Position numbers and translations under genes: made by a program
Notes under the pieces: generated by a model
The model's input: the letters and a program-made list of their open reading frames with translations, nothing else
Databases searched by the model: none
Told to the model about the DNA's origin: nothing
Shown: positions 45,365-58,380 of the stretch, piece after piece
Numbering within the stretch: position 1 is the first letter of the stretch
Layout: the number at the start of each line of letters is the position of its first letter
NCBI GenBank assembly: GCA_039654915.1
Contig: CM077595.1
Coordinates: 45,849,501-45,913,500 of the forward strand
Reading direction: 5' to 3'
DNA: 64,000 nucleotides
Source: Aquilaria yunnanensis
Taxonomy: Eukaryota; Streptophyta; Magnoliopsida; Malvales; Thymelaeaceae

Positions 45365-48300
45365 TATAAAAATTTGTAGTGAATTAACATGAAATTGACA
45401 CCAAATGATCGAAGCATCTAGAAAACAAGATGTTAGAAGCTGTAATACTAATTAATGAAAATCATCAAAGAAAATAAAATAAAATACAAAGAAAACTCAA
45501 AGTAAATTTAATTAACTCAAAATTGGAAAAAAGATGATCAATAATGGAAAACCATAAAAGGCATATTTAAATTGACATCAGAGCAACTCAAAACAAGAGA
45601 AATAAAGTTATAGTCAGTGGCCAAATCATAAGAAAATAGAACTACCTACAAAAGGAAACAAAATTTGGTGACTTAGATGAATTAAATTGTAAAAATAAGG
45701 AATGAAGTTAGAATTTGACAAAAACATATCTTTGCCGGGTCAACATCGAAAGTGGGCTAATTTTTGGGCCTGATCTGTAGGAGATTGGGCTCGAGGAGGC
45801 CTAAATGGAGGATTGGGTTGGATGGGCGCATCAGGCCGAGGCGGGTCAGGTCACGTGACCCGGACTTTCTTCTTCTCCCTTGGTCAATGGTGGCTGTGCT
45901 AGAACGGGCTAGTGGCAGGTTGGAGCAGTGTTGGTGGAGCGACCTTTGGATGGCAGTTAGTGGAGACGGCGGCCATTGGTGGCAGTAAGATGGATGGTGA
46001 GGCGGAAGGAGGATGGTATTTGCGAATTAGGCTCCTCCTCTTTCGATTTGAACAATGACGGTGCAAAGGAGATGGCCATGGCTCAGGTAGTGTCCAGTCA
46101 GCATCTAGGCCGATGGGCAACAATTAGAGTTGGGCTGGAGAATGGAGACCGACAGCTTTGGAGTGACCAAATGACACGACCGCCAGTGCCCCTGCCCAGG
46201 AAGCCCTGTGAGAGTTGGTCTCACGGTGGATTGCAATTGGCTAGTTGTGTATGTGTGCGGATTAAATCCCATGATACTAATTGATTATCCTAGAATATGC
46301 AATATGCATGCTCTTATGCTTTGACTTGGTTTATTAAAACCATGAAACATTAACTCGACCGAGTAATTTCTACACAAAATAAATACAAATAGCCAAAGCA
46401 TATAAAATCAACATTTGTGTGAGTTTACTACACATAATAACTCATGAGAACATTCATACGTAAAGTAGACTAATGCCCTCACCCAAGAGCAATCCTAGAG
46501 TTGAGGACTCCTCATAACATAGACTATGGAGGCAACTAAACTACTGTATAAATACAAGCATTTACTGAGATCTCTTTAGCCTAATTCCCACCTTGGATAC
46601 ACGTCCTAGTGGCGAGTCTCAAAAGTCCTTTTCCAAGTGCTACTAGGCTTTACCGCCAAAGGAAGATACTAGTTAGTACTGTTACTTAACCAACAAGCCA
46701 ACTAAGCATTTATGTAGACTATAATCACAAGGATTCTCAACTGTCATACCTGTACACACAAAAGAACACTACCGCGATAATCCTCAACGATTACCTGGTC
46801 CAGCAACTTCAGTCTCTGCATAACAAAACTAGAGAGTGAGAATTCAACAATTCTCAGTAAGGTGTCTTCAGTGTACCTGCAAGAAAATCCTAGGACTCTT
46901 GCTGCGAGCTCACACAGGACGAGGGTTCTATTATGTATGCACATATAACTAGGCCATAAGACCTCTCCTCAAGTAGTCCTCCTCACGGAGCATCACTCCG
47001 CGCCTAGCGAGTTTTGATCACTAATCCGCTCCTAGCAGGCCGAAGCTTACTCAATGCAATCATGTAGCCTTCCCATAGTCGTTATGCAGGGGAATTGTGG
47101 TGGGACTTGTAGACTAGGCCACAGGGCCTCTTTGATGTAGACTAGATGAACAAGGTTTCACCTTGCAACCTCATGGCTATGGCACGGCTAGGTTGCCAAG
47201 GGTTCTAAACCTCTCACCTGGGCTAGTAATACCTTGTTGTGATCATTGCAACATAGTTTCTTTTAAAACTTGCCTTCACTTTGAGTTAATATAAATCTAA
47301 AATTGGGGCATTTTAGGTGTTTTTAAAGCATGGAGGTGATAGTATTCCCTCTTAGCTTCGCGTGGAATCTTGAATCACCTCAATCGGACATCGGAGCAAA
47401 AAGTTATGCCAAAAACAAAACCGGGTGTCAAATGCTGTCTTGGCGACGCGTCGCCATTGTTGTCGACGTTCTGAGACAGTTTTCTGGATTGGTGACGCGT
47501 CGTGGGAACTCATGGGGATTGGCGACGCGTTGCCAAACCTGCAAAATGCCCAGAAAAACTCCAGTTTTGCTGCTATGAACTTTGGACACTTCCTACACAT
47601 ATCAAACATGCTTGGAATGCCTCCAAATTTCATATAAACATAGAACATGTTGCATAGATCACAACCAACTATCACAAGCCAATCTATGATGTCTTGTAAC
47701 ATCAATCCAATCCTCCCAATTCCTCTAGTCGACCATAATTCAACCAAAACCTTTAACTAATGCCATAGCTAAAACCACTTGAATTCTTTAAGCAAACTCA
47801 AGCTATTGGCATTCAATGAACTTAAAAACATATCTCCCTTACCTCAACTCCAAGTAACAAGCAATAATCAATCCCCTTTTCGTTCAACCAAGCTCACCAA
47901 AGTTCTACACAAGTTCCAATAAAAAACAATGGCACCAAACATCAAAACTTCACTCTCTAACCAAAACCCAAGCTTCAAACTAACTAACAAACATGAATCC
48001 AATCAAGAACACATTCCTTATCTCGTTCAAAAATAGGGGAAGTAGGTAAATGCCCTTCCAAGCCTAAAAAACATGGTTTCAAGCTTGAAAATGCTTCCTC
48101 CTAGCTTATATACTTTGAATTGTTTCTCTTGGCACCAAAAACTCTTGATTCCAAGTTCAATTTGAGAGCTAAATGGAGGTGAGAAAGCTGGAAACAGGAT
48201 TATGGCAGCCATAGTCCACTTTCCCCTTCTTAAACCCTCACTTAACCCAAAAAAACCTCAAAGTATTAAGCTTGTCACAATTAAGCCCCCCATCTTTGTA

Positions 48301-49311
48301 ACTTAGTAATTCTTGATTAAATTCTTGTCTATTTTTGAAGTTTGAGTTAAGGTTGAAAGTTAAGTTCTAAAAATTCATTTTAAAACACTCGGGACTCGTC
48401 TCGGCTATTCAGGATGCAAAATTACCATTTTGCCCCTGAACTTCGTTCAGTGCTTTATTCTTCTCGGAACTTAGTGAACTTTGCTCAACTTCTCTATTCT
48501 TGCTATGTAAACTTGAATTAAGCTTAGAACCTTAATTTAAAACACTTTACCTTCCTCAATTGCACCTCCCATTAGAAGGGCCATAACACCAAACTCCTGG
48601 GTTGGGAGTTTAACAAAGATAAGGGCTTTATCTTTAGAAGCACGAAGCTGGGAGTGTGAGTGACGGAGAGCGAAAATTAAGGGGAAATACTTGGGTACTT
48701 TCCAGTTTTTGGTCTAGCAGCCCTAAATATGAATTTCCCACTAATATTTTGAGTTCTAGTCTCCAATCTCAATATTTTCAAGCATTTTTATAGATATTCA
48801 TGTCATTGAAGCCGAAGAAAATCATTGAATGCCAGAATCTTGATCAAAATAAGACAAAATCTTGAAAAATCCATTATTTGCAACTTTAGTCCAAAATTTG
48901 TTCCCAGTTTTCGTTTTAGCCTAAACTATACTAAAGTATTCAAATTAAGGCTAGAATTCTCATGGATTTTCTACTCTGCCCAGGAAATTTCTGATTTGTC
49001 AATTAAGCCCAAAATTTTGAATGGTTTTCAGTTAAAGCCTAAAACTTCCTTGGAATCCCAATTAAAGCCCAAACTTTCATAATTATGCACAATTTGAACG
49101 CAAATTACCTGAATGCCTCAAATTTGACACTAAAAACAGAAACAACCTAATTAAGACCAAAATAAAATCTAAAGAGTCAAAAACAAACCATGAGGTGTGA
49201 CACAAAAATTTTGTGACATAAAAAGAATGAAATGCCCCTAGACACTAATTAACCAATTTTTGCCTAATCTAGCCTAAGAAACCTAAATGAAGGTCAAAAT
49301 GAGTATTAACA
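45365..49311 (-). mobile_element. Inverted 5' portion of the Tat element's 5' LTR (interrupted)
   Basis: On the minus strand from 49311 (TGTTAATACTC) to 48589, then 46253 to 45365, the sequence follows the intact LTR at 58565-60510: TTAGGCTAGATTAGG, GACTAAAGTTGCAAATAATG, ATTTAGGCCTC..GAGCCCAATCTCCT, CGATCATTTGGTGTCAATTT, then TTCACTACAAA. It stops about where the plus-strand piece at 49757 starts. A 2.3-kb LTR-like insertion splits it. The GC-rich patch at 45830-46250 is missing from the 3' LTR. Confidence 0.82.
46254..48588 (-). mobile_element. Solo-LTR-like insertion within the inverted Tat LTR
   Basis: On the minus strand it starts TGTTATGGCCCTTCTAATGG and ends GGGATTTAATCCGCACA, with TG...CA ends and the same overall word plan as the LTRs at 21596 and 29560. 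It has a strong GC-rich palindrome (TGGCGACGCGTCGCCA at 47441-47456) and two near copies (about 47490 and 47520). No internal domains. No matching target duplication was identified. Confidence 0.6.
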
Positions 49312-49334
49312 CAAAGTCCTTCCAGGAAGGGCAA

Positions 49335-49685
49335 AAAGAATGGGAAAGGTTGATGCTCAAGGTGCCATAAGTATCTTCGTAGCAAGCCTTACACCCTTGG
49401 GACAAACTTGTGTAATTACTGTCACCCACTTGGTCATTGGGCTAAGAATGGCCAATGATTAGCCAAGAGCAAGACCGAGGAGAGGCTGAAGCCTTAGGAG
49501 CCCTTATGCACCTACCAGAGCCCTTATGCAACCATGAGTTTTCACATTGGCACACCAGACATCCAAGGAGCGAACAGCTGTGCAAGGTAACTTTAATATT
49601 TAGGATAGTAGTATTAAGATTTTATGTGATAATGGTGTTACTATTTATGTCATTTCTTTAAGTAGCCTGTTAGGCTAGGTTTGCA
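49335..49685 (+). pseudogene. Gag zinc-knuckle and protease start of a Ty3/gypsy element, displaced and broken
   Basis: One frame gives CSRCHKYLRSKPYTLGTNL then CNYCHPLGHWAKNGQ and a stop, resembling the paired Cys/His motif of chromovirus-type gag (the last zinc ligand Cys is replaced). After frame changes, ILCDNGVTIYVISLS fits the D(S/T)GAT protease active site. It is on the plus strand, whereas the gag N-terminal part of what is probably the same element is on the minus strand at 60511-61560. That fits inversion of this piece together with the LTR at 45365-49311. Confidence 0.7.
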
Positions 49686-49756
49686 TAAAGCCTTTATGGA
49701 TGAGATAAGATTCATTATAACTCTAGGGAAAAAGCATTATATATACCAATTAGCTT

Positions 49757-50517
49757 AAGAGTCAAATATAAGTATTTTGGATATTAAATTGGTCCTGATT
49801 TTCTTTTTCTTTTTTCAATATTTCCAATTTTTTACCTTTATTTTCATACTCACTTCTTTTGTTTTCAATTTTCTTTTTTGGAGTTTTGTGTTGAGTTTTT
49901 TTATGTACTATAAAGAATGCTACTTGAGAAAATCTTCCACCACTAATCCGAGAACTTTGAGGTAACCCTAACCATCCTCAACATCAAACCTTGTAACTGA
50001 GACAATCTGACTTCTCTCGTTGTAACAACTTCATAGACAATCCTAGCATGCATCCTAACTAATTACTTAAGCCTCCTATTCACATAGGAGAAAATTACAT
50101 AGGCTTTGGTCCCGACCTACACCCAGCAATGTAGGAAGCTCAAGACTTCAACCTAAGTTCAAGCCTAATAACTTAAATAAACCATATCTATCTTGTTTGC
50201 CATTTATTTGCATGCATATATTGTTTGATAGTAACAATTGGTTTCCACTTGTTTTAAACTTGTTTCAGGCGAGTTGGGTGCCTAACACCTACCCAACTCG
50301 TACATGATCCTCGATCCCAAAATCTCCATTTTTTACACAAAATTTGCCTTTTTCATTGATTTGGAGCAAAATTGGGTTTTCCCTTGGTTTTAACCTTGTT
50401 TCTGAATTAACGTGGTGACTCTATTTTTTTTGAAACCACCCTAGTGTGAGGATGCATATGAAATCGTTCTAATAATTGTACCCATGCTTGAGGGGATATC
50501 GAGGTTGAGGCCACTCA
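49757..50517 (+). mobile_element. 3' portion of the Tat element's 5' LTR (normal orientation)
   Basis: From GAGTCAAATATAAGTATTTT to CCACTCA it matches 59758-60508: ATGCTACTTGAGAAA, ATCAAACCTTGTAA, TGCATGCATATATTGTTTGATA, GGTTTTAACCTTGTTTC. It begins where the inverted piece stops. Confidence 0.85.
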
Positions 50518-51679
50518 TAGCGGCGAGTCCATTGTGGAACTTTTTAAAATTGAAAATAAGAGGGCTGAACTTTGAATCTTGTTTAAAAGAATCTTTGAAA
50601 ACCAATTTTTTGTGTGCTTCCTTGGGTGTTTACTAAGCATGTTGTTTAATAACACGATGTTTGACATACATGTGTTTTGCGTCACAGCTATATTGCTCAT
50701 GCATGTGTTTGTACCCTTTTACCCTCGGATACCATGGAGCATAGAATATTAGTCGCCCCAATGCATCTATGCTTAGGCTTCAACTCCATAATGTTTTAAA
50801 AGATGATGGTACCACTTGACCAATATGGCGCTTCTCACACCTAATATTGGGAGGTGTATACACATAATAGTTTATGAAGGACCTTTGACCCACCTTTTCT
50901 ACCCTTATATACATGGTGGCCTTAGAACCAACCCTTGGGTACCTTGTTGCTATCGCTGTGTATTTATCTGGGTATTTTCCTTGCATTATTTATTGACATG
51001 ATCACACATGAATGACATATCCACACACTCCACCTAAACAAATTGTATGCCTAAATCTTAAAAGACTTAGACAATGCTTAAAATCAAACGCTATAGTCTT
51101 GTCACTTTGTGTTTATTTAGGTTGTGATAGTTCATTTTAAGTTAGGCACTCTTAGGGTCACCTCATACTAGTCGTTGCCTAGGTAACTAACCTTAGAACT
51201 TTAGGACGCTTAAATCCCGAAAGCAACATCATCTCTCTCCTTAGGCTACCATAACCTAGTGCACAAACTACCCATTTTGTGACACCATTACCCACATATG
51301 TGCATGACTGGTTTACACATGCATACATGCATCTCCTTATGATCATGCATACATATCCATTTGTATATTCATGCATATATGCACATAAAATACCTTAACA
51401 TGCTCATGAACATATGATTTAAACATGCATACATGTAGGTGCATTACGTACTTACACATGGTCTAAAATTGGCTAGACTTAGGCTAATGAAGTCAAAGGT
51501 CATGGGTTCAATCTAGGGGGTTACCCACACCAGGAATGGAGTCTAAATTATTGAATATGCTTAAGAGACTTCAATGAAGCATTGGCAGCATCAATAAAAC
51601 ATAAAAATCACAGAATAAGAGGATAGAAGCTTTAGCCAAATGTGTTGGTTCCATGAGTCTTCATTTTGATAAACTTCAC

Positions 51680-54290
51680 CATGGCACCCAAAAGAAGCTC
51701 ATGTTCGAAACTTCCACTAAAAGTACTCTCGCTAATCCAAATATATAAGTGTTTGTCAAGCTCATCTCATGCAAACCTCTCTAGGTTGAGCCGTTTACTC
51801 AAGTGCCACAAGTACACCACCTATACCCTTGTTACTTGAAAAGGTGTTAGCTATGGAGAAGATGATAAAAAAGATGAAGAAAGACAATTCATATGTTAGT
51901 GCATTATCACTCTTTCTTAAGGCTTGTGTTCTAAGAAAGTTTAAGATGTTTAAGCTTAATAAGTTCAATGGAAGTGGATGCCCCAAAACACTCCTCAAGA
52001 TATATGTAAGAGGCAAGATTGCACTAGGTGCTAATGCTGACTTAATTACTTAAATGTTCCAATAATCTTTTATTGGGCTGGTGCTCAAATGGTTTTTGCA
52101 TCTGGAACCATCTTACTGAAGGACTTGGGAAGATATATGTGTAGGGTTTTGGGAGCCAAACAAGCGTAGCAGAATATAACCGAAACCCTCTAGGATCCAA
52201 GTGAAATGGGGTAAATCGGGTGCTCAAAATTTTATACCTAGCTCGATTGAGATCTTTCACCCAACTGTTGAGTTAAATCACAAAACTTGAATAGTTGAAG
52301 TGTTCAAGCTTTCTATGGTATCCACACTAGCCTCTCGGGATCACCACGCCTTCACCACGTCTCGGTAGATGTGTTCTTCTTACGCTTAGAGTGCTAGCTT
52401 GCGTCTTCCAAGGAATGGCAAGAGAAGAGTGCGGCTAGAACTTTCAAAACTCTTCTTATTTTGTCTTTTTGGGAGGCTAGGGCAAGAAGCTACGAATGTC
52501 TCACTACATGAAGTATTTATAGTGAGACTCAACTCCCAAGCCTAATGGGTTTCAAAGCCTTAATCCAATTAGGTTTAATTTTGGGCTTAATAATGGCTCA
52601 ACTTTTGGGCCAATCATTAATACGAAATTATCATGAAATCAAGACCAAACAATTCGGCTCATGCACTCAAATAATCTAATTAGCTCTATGTGTGTGACTT
52701 AATAGGCTTCTATCACATTGGCAATGATCATAAATCACATTTATGATCATAAGCAATGAGCGATGTCTAGCAACACATCATTGCTACCAAAGTGACAAGA
52801 TAGCCGGTGATTCGACCAAACCTCTATGATCATTAGCCATATATGCCATTGTCCCTTTGTCAAAGATATCAAGACTAAGCACGAGACATGGAATGTGTCA
52901 CTCTCTTATAGCCCAATCTTTGGTTTCTTGATTCCCAAGTAGACGAACTTAAACTGATGACATTGATATCGTATATCAAGTCATCCGAGCATGGCCATAC
53001 ATTTTTTAGGTCTCACTCTATCAAGGAGCCCTAAGATATCACTCCCATTACATATGAGGGACAAATCTCATCTTGACCATACAAAACCCTTCGCATGATA
53101 TATAACATTCTCATTGACCTTCTTCAAGTTCACTCAATTACGAGCAACAAAGGGAAGTATCAAAGTATGTGACTCACATGTAGGGAACATTGATGACCTT
53201 AGGTCAAAGGACTACATGTACCATGATCACTATGAGAATCACTTATGACACTCATATAACGATCCATGTAGCGTTCTCAAGGTGGGTCGGTCTAGTACAC
53301 AAGTTCTCCAACTTGTACCCATATGTAGACTACATATCTCATATTAGTCTCCACTTATGCTAGTCATTATGTATTATTGTAATCCACTTCACAATAATAC
53401 TAGACCATAGACATTTAAGAATATCATTATTCTAGAGTTATAATTATGTTTATTATGTTACGCAGAAACAGAACAACAAACATAATTATTGGATTAATGC
53501 CTTAATAAAATATCATGCCTCAATGTCCAAAATACAATCATCTCATGATTGATTTTTGGGCACAACACTAACAATATGCATGGAGTTCTATAAACAATAT
53601 CAGTACAACTTGGAGATAGATGTCACATGAAGAGAACTTAAGATTACTAAACAATCACTAAGGGATACTATTTTAGCATTTTTCACCTAATGGGCCAAGG
53701 CCTCTTAAATGATCAATTGGCCTATTGAGGAAGAGCAAATTGCAATAATGGTAAAAAACCTTCTCCCGATTTACAACCAATACCTTTTGCTTAATATCTT
53801 CTAAACTTTAAATCATTGGTGACTGTAAGAACACAAATAGATAATAGTATTAACTCAAGGCAAACAAGAGTAAATGATGGGACTAGATTCAAGAAGTCGC
53901 CTAAATTTTAAACCATTAAGGACACTGAGGTCAATGCCATCAATGCTCAGAAGTATACTTGCTCACCTTATCAATTCATCGAGCTATATGCACCATTGAG
54001 TAAGGTACTAAAAAAGTCTGAGAAGAAAGATATCTTGAAGCCACTTGCCCTTAAGCCACTTGGAATTTATTATTGAAACACTATAATCCTAGTCAACATT
54101 GAGCTTTTCACAAAGGAGTTGGGCATCCTACTGATAAGTGTGCCATCCTTCAGTATGTAATTTAAAACCTTATTGGTGATGGTATGGTCACTCTTCCAAT
54201 AAAGACAAGTGTGATGACTAATCCTTTTCCGGAAAATGAAGATTGTAGTCAAGTGAATGTCATCATTATTGAAGAATGTGGTAACCTAAT
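51680..54290 (+). pseudogene. Tat-clade gag, broken and interrupted
   Basis: First part (to 52139): FKLNKFNGSGCPKTLLKIYV, then FIGLVLKWFLHLEPSY and TWEDI. After the solo LTR (52140-53573), the frame resumes with EFYKQYQYNLEID, ELKITKQSLRDTI, and FHKGVGHPTDKCAILQYVI ... NLIGDG. These match the order of Tat-clade capsid proteins (the ..CPK.HL..Y.., GAAL.WY and Q(F/Y)KYN(L/M)D-type motifs) and the H-rich GH.T..C motif near the C-terminus. Stops are frequent. Confidence 0.82.
52140..53573 (+). mobile_element. Solo LTR inserted in the Tat gag
   Basis: Starts TGTAGGGTTTTGGGAGCC, ends GGGCACAACACTAACA. The target duplication ATATG is exact at 52135-52139 and 53574-53578. 1434 bp with no coding domain. 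The ends look like Ty1/copia LTRs (inference from their style). The gag frame is continuous across the excised element. Confidence 0.92.
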
Positions 54291-56270
54291 AGAATAGATT
54301 CAATAATGAACTATAACAAGCCATATCATTGTGAAGATCAGACCAAAAGGAGTTTTACGCTAATTTGTTGTTTCTCTTCCCTTCTGTTTATCCCTTTTAC
54401 ACTTGAATGAGTGATTCAGACCTTTATGTATTTTAATGCTATGAAATATTCATTGTCTAGGGCTAGGATACTTGTGAATTATTTCAGAATTTGATTTTTA
54501 AATTTGGTGAACAAACAATAACTATTCTTTTAAGTCATTGGTGCCTTTATTAAATTTGGATGATCCATACAGAAGTGAGTCTTTGTAACTGAGTGGCCAT
54601 CTTTTGTAGCCTAGATTTTCCTTTCACCCTTACCATGTGATATCCTTTTCAAGCCACTTTGAGCCTTGAACACATTGAGCCTATTCTTTATTAAACCCAT
54701 CACCCTAACCCAGGAAAGGGTATGAAACTCTTGAGGCATGAAATTTAACTTCATAAGGTTCTCCACATGCACTTGATAGTATGGAAGGCATTGGTCAACT
54801 CTACCCACATTCACAGGAAGGTAGCTTGTGTAAAGAGACAAAATTTGAATCATCATGCTTTTTCAAGAATGTGGAACTTGCACAACAAGCATGAAATTTC
54901 CTCACTAGTCACAAAAAAAAAAAAAGAAATAAAGAAGAAAGAGAAAAAGAAAAGAAGAAGTAAATTGTGCTTCAATAGAAGTCAACTCAATTGAAAATTG
55001 ATAATGACTCCTCGCTAAGATTGAAAACCTACAAAGGCAGGTGGCTTAGGAAAAAGTTAAGAGGAACCCTTGTTGAGTTGAAAACCCGCAAGGGTAGCTT
55101 AGGTAAAAAGTTAAAGAAAAAAAAAGGAAAAAAAGTAACTAGTTGGCCTTATCTTTCAAGTCAATTATGTGTACTTAGAATGGAATTTTAGTCTTTGAAT
55201 ATCAAAGTAAACTTTCAAGGAGAAGTCACTAAATAAAGGTTTCAAGAAAAACTCTACTCTCTTGATTATGAGGCCTCACAATAAAAGTCAAGTTCAATGA
55301 TTTGTCTCAATAATTTTGAAGTTCCTTTTAACAATGATCGAGGAGTTCAATCATGATGATGAAGTGCAATAAAGGATCATAATTGAATTCTACGCCTTGT
55401 GAGAAGTATAACCTAAGGGGCATGTTTGGGTCTTGAGCCTATTTATCCCATTCTTTCTTCACCCTTACCCAAGGCCATGTTACAATCATATGAAAAGTCC
55501 ACACTTGAGGATGGACTTGCTTTTGTATAGATTGCCTTTATTAAGAGAAACATCAATCTCTTGATTGTTTTAGTTGTGTTTGATTGTAACAAATTGTCTT
55601 AAGGCTCACTAGTGCCGATGCTTTGGATTGTGGAAATTTCAGGGTTCTAAGTTGCTTAAAGGTCTTTCTTACTCTAAAGTTGTACTCGATTGAACAAGAA
55701 CTTACCATCAACCAACAGCCTCATCAAACATCACTCTCACCAAAGTACCTTTAAAATAAGGTACTTTCATTAGGCCACCCTTAAATAAGACACCTTTATT
55801 AAGACAGCTTTGCATAACCATCAAGACATTCATGCCAAGAAGTTTATCTCATTGAATTCACACCTAAGGATTCCTCTATTTTAGGAGAGCATATGTCCAT
55901 GTTCATCATGCAAAGGCAAAGGACAGGGCACATAAAAGTCTCCTAATTGATGAAGTATTCTACAAGACCAAAGTTTTACCTCAAGCATATATAAGAGGGC
56001 ATGGCAAACACATTCATTTAATGATGGGGCAAGTTATCTCCCAAAAGATCAACGACACCCAAAATTCTTCACAAGGCTACAATGGTGCCTGTTAGAATGC
56101 ACACTCTGGTAATTCATTCCTCAAGATCTAGCAACTGCAAAAGCCTAGTGGATTGGGTCTTGACCTCTAAAATGAAAATGAGTCTTAAAATCACATTATG
56201 TCATATGCATCAAGTCTAGTTTCATTTCTAGAGGCATATCATGTGTCTTACTACTTCATTCATCTCAAAG
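54291..56270 (+). other. Non-coding middle of the Tat element
   Basis: No polyprotein domain recognised on either strand. A Lys-rich plus-strand frame at 54767-55191 reflects AAG/AAA-rich sequence. 54600-54760 resembles a leader/UTR segment. Nothing else can be supported. Confidence 0.45.
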
Positions 56271-56279
56271 TCCTTTGAA

Positions 56280-56610
56280 TAGGCACTGACCACAAAGCTC
56301 TTCCAATAGGGATTCATTTTAGGGGTTTATCTTAAGCCGTTTGAATAGGCATCCACATTTTTTCAAAGCCATCCATGTAGGCATTCATTTTAAGCCCTTC
56401 TTACAGGCAACCCATCTTTAAGCCCTCCGAATAGGCACTTTTCATTAAGCCCTATCAATAGGCACCTCTCCTTAAGCCCTACACACTACGCACTTATCCT
56501 TAAGCCCTACCAGTTAGGCATTTATCTTTTTAAACCCTACAAGCCAAACACTCTTCTAGGTATCCTTTTTTAAGCATTATAGTTAGGCATCTTCATTTAA
56601 GACAAAGCCC
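56280..56610 (+). repeat. 3' tandem array A of the Tat element (~35-40 bp unit)
   Basis: Reiterated 'TTAAGCCCTACCAATAGGCACTTATCC' type units with spacing drifting between about 33 and 42 bp. Confidence 0.75.
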
Positions 56611-57300
56611 TCACCGACCTCCTGACTTGACCTGTGAGGCTAGCATCTTATCTCACTTGATCGTTGAGAATCCTTCTTACTTGACCTACAAGAATTCCTC
56701 ACTTGATCTATGAGGTTTCGATTTTAGCTCACTTGACTTGTCAAAATCCTTCTTGCTTGACCTGCAAGAATGCCTTTCTTGTACCATAAAGCTTCCATCT
56801 TTTCTCACTTGAGCCATGAGAATCCTTTTTGTTTAACCCATAAGAATCCCTCACTTGACTTGTGAGAGTCCTTTTTACTTGATCTTCAAGAATCCCTCAC
56901 TTGACTTATGAGACTTTCATCATATCACACCTGACTCTATATGAATCCTTTTTACTTGACCCTTAAGAATCCTTCACTTGACTTATGAGGATTCCATATT
57001 TTCATACTAGACCTATGAGAATTCTTCTTGCATGACATGTAAGAATTCCTCACTTGACTCATGAGGCTTCCATCTCTTCTCACTTGACCTGTGAAAGTCC
57101 TACTTGCTTGACCCACAAAAACTTTTCAATTGACCTGTGAGGCTTCCATTTTACCTCATTTGACCTTCTGAGAATGCTTCTTGCTTAACAAGCAAGAATC
57201 CCTTACTTGACCTTGTGAGGTTTCCATCTTTACTTACTTGACCTGCAAGAATTTTTCACTTGGCCAATGAGAATTCTTCTTGCTTGACTTACAAGTAGTC
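56611..57300 (+). repeat. 3' tandem array B of the Tat element (~75 bp unit)
   Basis: About nine copies of a unit made of CTCACTTGACCTGTGAGAAT, CCTTCTTGCTTGACCTGCAA, GAATCCCTCACTTGACCTAT and GAGGCTTCCATCTT. Internally it is three related ~25-bp sub-units sharing CTTGACC. Confidence 0.88.
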
Positions 57301-58380
57301 CCCATCAACCTTTTAGGTACAATTAGACTACTTTCATCAACCTCTAAGACAATCAGACTACTCTTAGTGACCTTGGAGACAATTAGACCGTTCTTGTAAA
57401 CCTTACAGACAATTAAATTACTCCATCAACCTTTGAAACAGTTAGACCAATCTTGGTAATCTTTAAGTTAATCATACTGCTCTAAAAAACCTTAGGGACA
57501 ATCAAACAACTCTCACCAATCCCCGAGACAATTAGACCTCTTTCAATAACCTTTAAGAGAATCAGACTGCTCTCGAAAATCTTTAGGGATAATTAGAGCA
57601 CTACCATCAACCCCCAAGAGAATGACACCGCTTTAGGTAACCCTTGAGACAATTAGACCACCCTAAAAAAATTTAAGGACAATCAGACCACTTGATTTAA
57701 GCCCAGAGATAGTTATACCACTCTTGGTAACCTTGAAGACAATCAGATCACTCTACAAAATCTTAGAGATAGTCAGAACAGTTTCATCAATCCCCAAGAT
57801 AGTTAGACTACTCTAAAAAATCTTATGGAGATTCCAGTCAACCCTTAAGACAATTAGACTATTCTTGATAACCTTTGGAATAATCAAACCACTCTAAAAA
57901 ATCTTAAGGTCAATTAGACCACTTCCTTCAACCTTTGAGACAACAAAACTACTTTTGGTGACCTTTGAGATAATCAGGCCACTCTAAAAAATCTTAGAGG
58001 TGATTAGACCACTCCCATTAAACTCCAAGACAATCAAACCACTTTAAGTGGCTTCGAGACAATTAGACCGTTCTAAAAAATCTTAGGGACAATCAGGTCA
58101 CTCCCATCAATCCCTAAGACAATAAGATCTTTTAAGACAATCATACTACTCCAAAACACCTTAAGGAAAAATGGACTGCTCCCATCAATCATTGAGACAA
58201 TCAGGCCGCTCTTGGTAACCTTTGAGACAACCAAACAGGTCTTAAAAACCTTAGGGACAACCAAATTGTTTTTGTTAACCTTCGATATAATCAGATTGGT
58301 CTTGGTGACCTTTGAGATAATTAGACAGCTCTAAAAAGCCTTAGGGACAATCAGACCACTCCCTTCAGGCAACGTAACCA
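57301..58380 (+). repeat. 3' tandem array C of the Tat element (~30 bp sub-unit, ~90 bp period)
   Basis: Sub-units share GACAATCAGACCACTC and alternate three endings: CCATCAACCCCCAA, TTGGTAACCTTTGA and TAAAAAATCTTAGG. The three-part period repeats about a dozen times. The minus-strand frame at 58073-58264 is a translation of this repeat. Confidence 0.9.

Noticed and set aside
45764..46284. Trp/Arg-rich frames in GC-rich DNA
   Set aside because: They lie in the inverted Tat LTR and are composition-driven.
58073..58264. Minus-strand Val/Ser-rich repetitive frame
   Set aside because: It is a translation of the tandem repeat in the Tat 3' UTR.
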